DNA of 64,000 nt from an uncultured Candidatus Binatia bacterium (GTDB taxonomy: Bacteria > Desulfobacterota > Binatia > UBA9968 > JAJDTQ01). The notes beneath the pieces were generated by a model, which saw only the letters and a list, made by a program, of their open reading frames with translations, ran no database searches and was not told where the DNA came from. Below, piece after piece: positions 43,856 through 51,380 of the stretch. Within the stretch, counting starts at the first letter, position 1. Each line of letters begins with the position of its first letter. The stretch covers positions 744,001-808,000 of the forward strand of contig OY282432.1 of the NCBI GenBank assembly GCA_958295985.1, in the 5' to 3' direction. A program made the position numbers and the translations under genes.

Positions 43856-44919
43856 AGAGACTTGGGAGCCTTCTGATCACGATCATCGCAAGCGGTTGGA
43901 TGGGTGCCGTCCCGGCACTGGCAAGCGGGCAGCCCATGGGCGTGGTGACCAGCGTGATTCCCGTAGCCTATATCGTTGGCGAGGTGGGCGGCGAGCGCGT
44001 CGAAGTGGACCCGCTGATCCCGCCGGGCGCGAGCCCGCATACTTTCGAGCCGGTGCCGAGCGATTTGAGGAAGGTTTCGCGTGCCCGGCTCTTCGTCGTC
44101 GTGGGCGGAGGCTTCGACGCATGGTCGGACAAGCTCCGGGGGGCGGCATCTCACGCCCTCGAAACCCTGGCTCTCATGGAGGTTCCGGGCCTGAAGCCCC
44201 TGGAGGGGGAGGACCATCATCACGGGGAGGAGCACGGTGAGGAGAAGGCAGCCGCCAGGGAGAACGAAGACCACGGCGAACACAAGGCCGCTGCCAGGAA
44301 GGAGGAACATCACGGCCACGAACAGGAACATCACGGCCACGAACATGCTGTCAGGGGGGGCAGTGAAAAGGAAGGCGAGGAGGAACACGAAGCGTTAGAC
44401 CCCCATTTCTGGCTGGACCCCATACGGGTCAGAGACTCGGTGGTGCCGGTCGTGGTTGAGCATCTCATCGCCGCAGACCCGGACGGCAAGGGATACTACC
44501 GCAGGCGTGGCGACGACTTCCGGAACAGGTTGACGGCATTGGACGAGCAGATCAGACGGGAACTCGACAAGGCGAAGTCGCACAAGTACATCGCCTTTCA
44601 CGATGCCTGGACCTACTTTGGCGAAAGGTATGACCTCGAGAAGGTCGCGGTCGTCCAGGAGTTCGCCGGCGAAGAGCCGACACCGGGAGAAGTAGCCAAC
44701 TTGGTGAGTAGCGCTCGCGCCGCGAGGGTCGAGGCCATTCTGGTGGAACCGCAACTGAGCCCGCGGGTGGCGCAGACCATAGCTGGCGAGTTCGGCGGCG
44801 AAACCGTGCTCGTGGACCCGCTGGGCGATCCCGGCGACCCGGCGCGTTCCACCTACGAACGGCTGATGCTGTACAACGCGCGTGCTTTCGGGCGGGCGCT
44901 ACAGGGGAAACAGAATTGA
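43852..44919 (+). CDS. znuA: Zinc/manganese ABC transporter substrate-binding protein
   Basis: 355 residues. Signal peptide (LGSLLITIIASGWMGAVPALA), then TSVIPVAYIVGEVGGERVEV and the metal His in GASPHTFEPVPSD. A His/Glu-rich loop (about residues 121-182: DHHHGEEHGEE..., three repeats around EHHGH) is typical of zinc-type ZnuA. Later metal sites are HFWLDPIRVRDSV, YIAFHDAWTYFGERY and the closing VDPLGDPGD. First gene of a complete znuA-znuC-znuB operon. Confidence 0.93.
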   Translation: MKRLGSLLITIIASGWMGAVPALASGQPMGVVTSVIPVAYIVGEVGGERVEVDPLIPPGASPHTFEPVPSDLRKVSRARLFVVVGGGFDAWSDKLRGAASHALETLALMEVPGLKPLEGEDHHHGEEHGEEKAAARENEDHGEHKAAARKEEHHGHEQEHHGHEHAVRGGSEKEGEEEHEALDPHFWLDPIRVRDSVVPVVVEHLIAADPDGKGYYRRRGDDFRNRLTALDEQIRRELDKAKSHKYIAFHDAWTYFGERYDLEKVAVVQEFAGEEPTPGEVANLVSSARAARVEAILVEPQLSPRVAQTIAGEFGGETVLVDPLGDPGDPARSTYERLMLYNARAFGRALQGKQN

Positions 44920-45704
44920 GCGAAGGAAACCGGAACGTCGTCGTGAGCTTGAGCGGCGTTACGGTGGATCTGGACGGCCGTTGCGTGTTGCACGACATCA
45001 ACTTCGACGTGCACGAGGGCGGTTTCGTAGGGATCGTCGGCCCCAACGGGGCCGGCAAGACCACGCTCATGCGAACGATCATGGGGCTCGTGCCCGCGGT
45101 GAGCGGGCGGGTGGAGGTGTTCGGCCACCCGCCGGGCCGGAAAGGCTCTCACGCCATCGGTTACGTCCCGCAACGGCAGAGTGTCGCGACCAACTTTCCG
45201 GCAACCGTCGGTGACGTGGTGATGATGGGGCGGCTGCCGCATCTCGGTGCATTCGGGTTTCCGGGTCGGAAAGACTGGCAGCGGGTGGACGACAGCCTCT
45301 CTCTCGTGGGCATGCTGGACCGCAAGAGCCGTCCCGTCGGGCGCCTGTCCGGCGGCGAGCAACGCCGGGTCATGCTGGCGCAGGCGCTGTGCGCCAGCAC
45401 CCGCCTGCTGGTACTCGACGAACCGACGGTGGGCCTCGACCTTCCCGCGGAGCATGAGTTCTACGCGCTGCTCCGGAAGCTCATACGCGACCTGGCCCTG
45501 ACCATCGTGGCGGTATCCCACGATCTCGTGGCCCTGGCCGGCGAGACCGATGAACTGATCTGCATCAACCATCGCATGCACATCCACGGCAACGCCGAGG
45601 AGGTCATCCACAGCCACGCCATTCGCGAGGCCTACTGTTGCGAGTTCGACTTCCTGGCCGGCGAGCTCGCTCATCACGAGAGTCACCACCCTGTCGAGTC
45701 GTGA
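44916..45704 (+). CDS. znuC: Zinc/manganese ABC transporter ATP-binding protein
   Basis: 262 residues from TTG 44916, overlapping the znuA stop. Walker A GPNGAGKTTLMR, the ABC signature LSGGEQRRVMLAQAL and Walker B LLVLDEPTVGLD with the switch His in AVSHDLVALAG are all present. It powers the ZnuB permease. The start overlap implies translational coupling. Confidence 0.93.
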   Translation: MSEGNRNVVVSLSGVTVDLDGRCVLHDINFDVHEGGFVGIVGPNGAGKTTLMRTIMGLVPAVSGRVEVFGHPPGRKGSHAIGYVPQRQSVATNFPATVGDVVMMGRLPHLGAFGFPGRKDWQRVDDSLSLVGMLDRKSRPVGRLSGGEQRRVMLAQALCASTRLLVLDEPTVGLDLPAEHEFYALLRKLIRDLALTIVAVSHDLVALAGETDELICINHRMHIHGNAEEVIHSHAIREAYCCEFDFLAGELAHHESHHPVES

Positions 45705-45764
45705 CCGCACGGCAGCCGCCCGGCGCCGCGCTCACGGACCGTCCGTCATTCGATAGCCTCCCTC

Positions 45765-46565
45765 ATGTTCGATTTTGCATTCATGCAGCGTGCCCTGGCG
45801 GCCGCGGTCCTGGTGGGCTTGCTGTGCGGGATCCTGGGCTTTTTCGTGGTGTTGCGGCGCCTCTCGTTCATCGGCGTGGGCATTTCCCATTCGGCCATCG
45901 GGGGCGTCGCCATCGGCATCCTGGCCGGCTGGAACCCGCTCCTCACCGGCGCCGCGTTTGCCGTCGCCGTGGCCCTGGGGATCGCACTGGTCAGTCAGAG
46001 CGACTACATCAGCGAGGACACGGTGATCGGCGTATTCTTCTCGGGCTCCATGGCGCTGGGGATCGTGCTTTTCAGCATGAAGAGCGGCTATCAGCAGGAC
46101 CTCTTCAGCTACCTCTTCGGCAATGTGCTGGCCATCTCGACCGGAGAGCTCACGGTCCTTGCCTGCGGCAGCGCGGTCATCATGGGGGTCATCATGCTGA
46201 CCTTCAAGGAACACCTGCTGATCGCCTTCGACGAGGAGGTGGCCGCGGCCTACGGTCACAAGGTCGTGGCGCTCAACGTGCTGCTGTTGGTGGTGCTGGC
46301 CCTCACCGTGGTCATCGGCGTGCGGCTGGTGGGTCTGTTGCTCATCCAGGCCCTGCTGGTGGTGCCGGCGGCCATCGCAGCCCTGTGGGCGGCGAATTTC
46401 CGCTGGCAGGTACTGCTGGCGATGTTGATCGGATCGCTGTCGGGCGTGGCGGGGCTGGTGCTGGCGTATCAACTGGACATCGCCGCGGGCGCGGCCATCG
46501 TGCTGGTGGCCGTGGCGCTCTTCTTCGTCACCTTGGCGGTTCGCCTGATCGGCAGGCGGCTCTAG
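45765..46565 (+). CDS. znuB: Zinc/manganese ABC transporter permease
   Basis: 266 residues with eight membrane helices, starting FDFAFMQRALAAAVLVGLLC. Family marks are GFFVVLRRLSFIGVGISHSA, GVAIGILAGWNPLL and LTVVIGVRLVGLLLIQALLV. The TAG stop at 46563-46565 is also the first codon-sized piece of a MITE terminal repeat, so the original C-terminus may have been slightly different. Confidence 0.92.
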   Translation: MFDFAFMQRALAAAVLVGLLCGILGFFVVLRRLSFIGVGISHSAIGGVAIGILAGWNPLLTGAAFAVAVALGIALVSQSDYISEDTVIGVFFSGSMALGIVLFSMKSGYQQDLFSYLFGNVLAISTGELTVLACGSAVIMGVIMLTFKEHLLIAFDEEVAAAYGHKVVALNVLLLVVLALTVVIGVRLVGLLLIQALLVVPAAIAALWAANFRWQVLLAMLIGSLSGVAGLVLAYQLDIAAGAAIVLVAVALFFVTLAVRLIGRRL

Positions 46566-46725
46566 TGTCCTGTCCCGCAAGTAACTGTGCAAAGATACGC
46601 AGGACTTTTGTTGCCGGCAAGGCGCGACGACGGGCGGTGGCCAAACAGCACGCGAGAAAGAGCAACGCAGCCGACGGCGAAAAGGACCGGCAGATTGGCA
46701 CCGTGATTTGCGGGACGGGACGCTA
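46563..46725. mobile_element. MITE-like element with imperfect terminal inverted repeats
   Basis: The left end TAGTGTCCTGTCCCGCAAGT and the reverse complement of the right end TAGCGTCCCGTCCCGCAAAT agree at most positions over about 28 bases (TAGnGTCCnGTCCCGCAAnTnACnGTGC). The 163-bp element has no gene. Its two TAG ends serve as stop codons of znuB (plus strand) and the carboxyltransferase gene (minus strand). A TA target would fit a Tc1/IS630-type transposase acting in trans. Confidence 0.7.
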
Positions 46726-48189
46726 GGAGTCTGAAGGTCTCCGCGACAGACTCAGGGCGAAGCCGCGGCTTCGGACGTGGATGTGCGAATAGCCCCGCGG
46801 TTGGGTGAACCGCTCTACCGCCCGCGTCACCGGCTCTGTCTCAAAGGGGTAGTCCCGGGGCCCGCCCGCGGCGCGCATGGTGTCGATCTCCTCACGGGTC
46901 AGGAAATACCGCAGCAACAGCTCCTCGTCCGACACCCCACTGCCGCCGTACTTTGCGCGCAGTTCCGGGACCGTGGGCTCCGGCGGCTCCCACGCGGCCA
47001 ACTCCCGGGCGCGCGGACACGCCAGGATCCTGTCCTTGACGCCGGCGTCCATGGAGTCGCTGCCTTCCCGGCCCCAGCGCCCCAGGGCATAGAGGATCAC
47101 CTGGTCGGTGACCTCCTTGTAACGTTCCCCGAGGATGATGTTGATGGCCGCCTGACTGCCCACGAACTGGGACAGGGGCGTGACCATGATGGGATAGCCC
47201 AGTTCCTCGCGCACCCGCACCACCTCTTCCAGGGCCCTTTCCATGTGGTCGCCGAGGCCCACCCGCGCAAGCTGGTGGCGCAGGTTCGAGATCATGCCCC
47301 CGGGTACCTGATGCAGATACTGGCTGTAATCGTACTCCACGGGCGCACCCACCGGCAGCCCCTCCCGTCGCGCCACCTCCGTGAAGTACTCGGACACCGG
47401 CCGCAGCGCCTCCTCGTCCACCGCGGTCTCGTAGCCGAGGCTCCGGGCGTTGGACGCGACGTTGAACAGCGACGGGTTGGAAGATCCGTTGGCCAGCGGC
47501 GGCAACGCGGTGTTGATCATGCGCACCCCCTGCCTGACGGCCTCCAGGGCGCACAGCGGCCCGAGGCCGGTGGTGCAGTGGGTGTGGAACTCCAACGGGA
47601 TGCCGCCGATGTTGTCCTCGATGAGCGGCACCAGCGTACGGGTGCGCTCCGGCGTCAGCAGGCCTCCCGGGTCCTTGAAGCACAGCCGCACCACCGGCAG
47701 CGTGGCCGCCTGCCGCGCCCGTTCCGCGTAGTACTCGTCGGTATGCTTGGGAGACACCGAGTAGATGATGTTGACGATGGGCTCGAGCCCGGCCTCCCGG
47801 GCGATCCGCACGGTCTTGCGCCATCCCGCGGGGTCGTTCCATTCGTCGGAGATGCGGCCCTGGCGGATGCCGTTGGCCGCCATCCGCTCCAGGAAGATCC
47901 GCTGTATGGATTCCGGCGTGAGCTCGAATCCGTTGCGGCTGCCGATGATGACCCGAAGCGGAGTTTCCCTGATCCGGCCGGCCACCAGCCGCACCCGCTC
48001 CCAGGGGTCCTCGCGCAGTTCCCGCACGCACTTCTTGATGTGGGAGCTCGAGATCAGCTCCATGCCCTTGAAGCCGGCCCGGTCCATGCGGTCGGCCACC
48101 GCCAGCATCATGCCCGTGCGCATGGATTCGGCCCACAGGCTCTGGTGTCCGTCGCGCAGGGTCGTGTCCACGAATTCGATGGGTTCCAA
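46723..48189 (-). CDS. Carboxyltransferase subunit (pyruvate carboxylase B / oxaloacetate decarboxylase alpha-like), no biotin domain
   Basis: 488 residues. The HMGL-like barrel starts EFVDTTLRDGHQSLWAESMR, with the metal and catalytic Lys site RLCFKDPGGLLTPER and GIPLEFHTHCTTGLGPLCAL; LPPLANGSSNPSLFNV follows. The second part is the conserved carboxylase region (LHQVPGGMISNLRHQLARVG). There is no biotinyl domain, so it must use a separate carrier such as AccB at 29688 or another. Its TAG stop lies in the right end of the MITE, and the C-terminal few residues may be altered. Confidence 0.85.
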   Translation of the reverse strand: MEPIEFVDTTLRDGHQSLWAESMRTGMMLAVADRMDRAGFKGMELISSSHIKKCVRELREDPWERVRLVAGRIRETPLRVIIGSRNGFELTPESIQRIFLERMAANGIRQGRISDEWNDPAGWRKTVRIAREAGLEPIVNIIYSVSPKHTDEYYAERARQAATLPVVRLCFKDPGGLLTPERTRTLVPLIEDNIGGIPLEFHTHCTTGLGPLCALEAVRQGVRMINTALPPLANGSSNPSLFNVASNARSLGYETAVDEEALRPVSEYFTEVARREGLPVGAPVEYDYSQYLHQVPGGMISNLRHQLARVGLGDHMERALEEVVRVREELGYPIMVTPLSQFVGSQAAINIILGERYKEVTDQVILYALGRWGREGSDSMDAGVKDRILACPRARELAAWEPPEPTVPELRAKYGGSGVSDEELLLRYFLTREEIDTMRAAGGPRDYPFETEPVTRAVERFTQPRGYSHIHVRSRGFALSLSRRPSDS

Positions 48190-48230
48190 CGGGACTCCTT
48201 CCCGGTTCGATCCGGTGGCGCGACAGGCTG

Positions 48231-48782
48231 CTAACGGCGGTAGTTGTACAGGGCGCCGCCGTCGAACATGGTGTTGCCGTTGACCGACTTTTCCGGGATG
48301 GGACGTTGACCGACGTCCCAGTGTTCCACGATCTTGCCGTCCTTCAGGCGGAAGATGTCCGCCACCGCGCCGGAACCCGGAGCCCAGTCGTTGCCCCTGT
48401 CCTGCTTGCGGCCGGTGTAGTGAGATTGCACCACCACCAGGTCCTTCTCCGCGATGATCCGCTTCACGTCGGCGTAGACTTCGGGGAACTGCTTGAACAT
48501 GCCCCTGAAAAGCTCCTTCAGGTTCTCGCGCCCGTTGGGCTCGGTGGGATTGTGGGCGATCCAGTCCGCCACCATGATCTCATCCAGCACGTGCAGCTGG
48601 CGACCGTTGATGACTTCCTCCATGTAGCGCAAGACCACGGCCCGGTTCCGGTCCTCCAGCGAGGATGCGCCGGCGGTGGATCCGCCGAAGGAACAGACGG
48701 CCAGGAAGCCCAGTGCGAGCGCCGCCAGCCCAACCTTGATTCCGTTTCCGGCGTTGTGGATCACGTTGTGGATCATATACAT
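48231..48782 (-). CDS. Exported SnoaL-like / ester cyclase family protein
   Basis: 183 residues from ATG 48782, with GGAGG before it. A signal peptide (VGLAALALGFLAVCSFGGSTAGA) is followed by a SnoaL-like cone: VVLRYMEEVINGRQLHVLDEI, DWIAHNPTEPNGRENLKELF, DLVVVQSHYTGRKQD and IFRLKDGKIVEHWDVGQ. These small proteins act as polyketide cyclases or binding proteins; the function here is unknown. It is the last gene of a minus-strand group with the FAD dehydrogenase and deacetylase. Confidence 0.8.
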   Translation of the reverse strand: MYMIHNVIHNAGNGIKVGLAALALGFLAVCSFGGSTAGASSLEDRNRAVVLRYMEEVINGRQLHVLDEIMVADWIAHNPTEPNGRENLKELFRGMFKQFPEVYADVKRIIAEKDLVVVQSHYTGRKQDRGNDWAPGSGAVADIFRLKDGKIVEHWDVGQRPIPEKSVNGNTMFDGGALYNYRR

Positions 48783-48898
48783 GCCAGCCTCCTTCATTCG
48801 GGGTTTGAACGATGACGTTGCTCCTGCTTTACCGCCCGCCGTCACCGCCCGCAAGCCCTGCCGCGTGGCTTCACGGTCGGCCTGCGGTTCCTGGGGCA

Positions 48899-50344
48899 TC
48901 AAGGGTTCCGGGCCGCGGCGTTGCGGCCCGCGATGCGGCCAAAGGCCAGGGCCTCGGTGAGGTTGCCGGCGCCCGGATAATTCTGCGACCACATGGAGCC
49001 CAGCTCCCCGGCGCCGTAGAGTCCCGGTATGGGGCAGCCCCAGGCGTCCAGCACCTGAGCCCGGGCGTTGCGCCGGGGCCCGCCCTGGGTGTTGAACAGG
49101 CTGGGCCACAACGCAGCGCCGTAGAACGGGGGGCGTTCCAGGGGCCGCAGGGTCGCCGCCGATCGACCGAAGTCCGCATCGTGTCCGCCGGCGCAGGCAT
49201 CGTTGTACCGCTCGATGGTCCGTTCCAGGGCCGCGGGGTCGAGCCCCAGGGCGGCGGCCAACTCCGCCGTCCCGGATCCCGTCCTGATCCAGCCCTTGTC
49301 GATTTCGGGCGCGTTGTCTTCACTCCAGCGATAGCGGCCGGCCACCGCGCCCCGCTCGGTGTTCGCCACCGGCCCGGCCAACCGCGTCTCCTCGTCGAAG
49401 ACCACGAAGGACGGCACCCGCGGCCGCCGCATGGTCTCCAACTCCAGCTCGGTCACCAGCGAGCCCACAGCGTGGGCGTCCATGGCGGTCTCGTCCACGA
49501 AGCGGGAGGCGTTCCGGTCCACGTAGATGAACCCCGGACCGGGCATGGCATGGATCACCGCGCAATCGAACCCGTCCACCCGATAGCCGAAGCCCGCGGC
49601 CACCGCGTTCATGTGCCACAGGGAGGCGCCTGCGTCCGCGGCCATGCGAATACCGTCTCCGGTATGACCCGAAGCGCCCAGGGACCCGTACCGTTGCCCC
49701 ATAAACTGGAGCTGCATGTCGTGGTCCCGTTCGTAACCGCCGCAGGTGAGGATCACCGCCTTGCGCGCCCGGACTACGGTCTCGTCCTTGCCCCGGCGCG
49801 CGATGAGCCCGTTCACGGCGCCGTCCGGGTGGCGGAGCAGCCGGAGCGCGGGGCTGTCGAAGCGGACCGGTATGCGCCGTTGCCGGACATTGCCGGACAG
49901 AAGCGCCCACAGGTCGCGGCCGTTGGCCGTCGCCTCGCCCTTGACGCGCAGCCGCGGACCGACCCCGTCCGCCCCCGGCTGCTCCGGCGACGCGGCGCCG
50001 GTGGGATAGACGGGATAGCTCACGGGCGCTGCCCGGAGCGGATCCATTACGACCTCGCCCCCGAGCGAGCGCAGCCACGGCTCGTTGTCGTGACTCTCGC
50101 GCACCAGGGCCTCGATCACCTCCGGGTCCGTGGCGCCGCCGCACAGAAAGGTAATGTGCTCCACCGCCCGGTCGAATGCGCCGAAGGTCCGCACCGACCC
50201 TGCCGACAGCTTCGTGTTGCCGCCGCCCTGAGCCTCCTTTTCCACGATCAGGACCTCGGCCCCGAGGTCGGCCGCGGTAATGGCCGCGGTCGCGCCGGCG
50301 CCGCCGTAGCCCACCACGATCACGTCCGCTGTTTCAGGTACCAC
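48899..50344 (-). CDS. FAD-dependent dehydrogenase (tricarballylate dehydrogenase / fumarate reductase flavoprotein type)
   Basis: 481 residues from GTG 50344, with AGGAG at the right distance; ATG 50374 is an alternative. The N-terminal FAD motif is DVIVVGYGGAGATAAITAAD with the EKEAQGGGNTKLSAGS second block; AVILTCGGYERD, GDGIRMAADAGASLWHMNAV and the C-terminal LGSMWSQNYPGAGNLTEALA complete the family set. The start overlaps the end of the deacetylase gene by 25 bases. The substrate is probably an organic acid or ketosteroid-like compound. Confidence 0.85.
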   Translation of the reverse strand: MVPETADVIVVGYGGAGATAAITAADLGAEVLIVEKEAQGGGNTKLSAGSVRTFGAFDRAVEHITFLCGGATDPEVIEALVRESHDNEPWLRSLGGEVVMDPLRAAPVSYPVYPTGAASPEQPGADGVGPRLRVKGEATANGRDLWALLSGNVRQRRIPVRFDSPALRLLRHPDGAVNGLIARRGKDETVVRARKAVILTCGGYERDHDMQLQFMGQRYGSLGASGHTGDGIRMAADAGASLWHMNAVAAGFGYRVDGFDCAVIHAMPGPGFIYVDRNASRFVDETAMDAHAVGSLVTELELETMRRPRVPSFVVFDEETRLAGPVANTERGAVAGRYRWSEDNAPEIDKGWIRTGSGTAELAAALGLDPAALERTIERYNDACAGGHDADFGRSAATLRPLERPPFYGAALWPSLFNTQGGPRRNARAQVLDAWGCPIPGLYGAGELGSMWSQNYPGAGNLTEALAFGRIAGRNAAARNP

Positions 50345-51210
50345 TCGGCCATCTCCTCGCGTTTGGGATACCATACCCCGTCGAAGGTTTTCACGTAGTC
50401 CACGAACTCGCGCAAGGCGCGGATCGCATAGGCTTGGCCCATGACGTGGGGATGGAGACCCAGGTTCATGATGCGGCCGGTCTCTTCGCCTTCGCGGTAG
50501 AGTTGGTCGAACTGCTCCTTGAACAGGTCGAGGGCCTGGGAGGTGGTGCGGCCGCCGCGGGAGAAGACGGCGAAGTCGTTGACGTCGTTGGAATAGGGAA
50601 TGCACACCAGCGGGCCGTGGCGGGTGTTGAGCAGGTAGGGCTGGTCGTCGTTCAGGTAGTCCGCCTGGAACAGCAGCCCCAGCTCCTTCAGAATATGGGG
50701 GGTGTCGTGGGTGCTCCTGAGAGACGACGACAGCCAGCCCCGGGCCGGCCGTCCCACCACCTCGGCGTAGACGTCCAGGGTCCGGCGAATGATCTCTCGT
50801 TCCTTGTCCGGCCGGTGCGCGTAGTCGGTCAGCACGTCGTTCTGAGCATGGTTATGGGCCAGGATCTCCCAGCCGCGCTCGTTGGCCGCGTCGATGATGC
50901 GACGGCGCTCGATGCCGGTCAGGGCATTCATGGTGCAGGTGGCGGGCATACCGGCCTTGTCGAACACGTCGATGATGCGCCAGACCCCGACGCGCTGGCC
51001 GTACTCGCGCCAAGTCCAGTTGGCGTAGTCCGGGACGTTGCCCGGAAGGACGTGGGGGATGGTCGCCGGACCGCCGGGGTAGAGCGGCTCCACGCCCTCA
51101 CGGGTCATCTCCCAGTATTCCACGTTGATGGTAAATATCAGCGCCACCCGAGCGCCGTGGGGCCAGCGCAACGGCTTGCGGTCCGGCAGGGCGACGTAAT
51201 CGTACAGCAT
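50320..51210 (-). CDS. Polysaccharide deacetylase (PuuE/allantoinase-like) family protein
   Basis: 296 residues from ATG 51210, preceded by AGGAGA. Core blocks: GARVALIFTINVEYWEM, NWTWREYGQRVGVWRIIDVF, ATCTMNALTGIE, NERGWEILAHNHAQNDVL (metal His) and RGWLSSSLRSTHDTPHILKE. Like the gene at 17645 it lacks the classic Asp pair and belongs to the branch acting on small cyclic amides or related substrates. It is translationally coupled to the flavoprotein gene. Confidence 0.83.
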   Translation of the reverse strand: MLYDYVALPDRKPLRWPHGARVALIFTINVEYWEMTREGVEPLYPGGPATIPHVLPGNVPDYANWTWREYGQRVGVWRIIDVFDKAGMPATCTMNALTGIERRRIIDAANERGWEILAHNHAQNDVLTDYAHRPDKEREIIRRTLDVYAEVVGRPARGWLSSSLRSTHDTPHILKELGLLFQADYLNDDQPYLLNTRHGPLVCIPYSNDVNDFAVFSRGGRTTSQALDLFKEQFDQLYREGEETGRIMNLGLHPHVMGQAYAIRALREFVDYVKTFDGVWYPKREEMAEWYLKQRT

Positions 51211-51380
51211 GGGGGATCTCCTATAGTCATACCGTTCGGGGACGTGCCGGACCGGGTTGTGCCGCACACACGGACCCCGGCGCCCGGCGCGAAGGCGCTG
51301 TCTATCTGTAATGGCTCAATCGTGGGCGAACAGCAATCTTGCACCAGCGGTTCCCTCCTGGTAGGGAGGTTCAGGCACGC

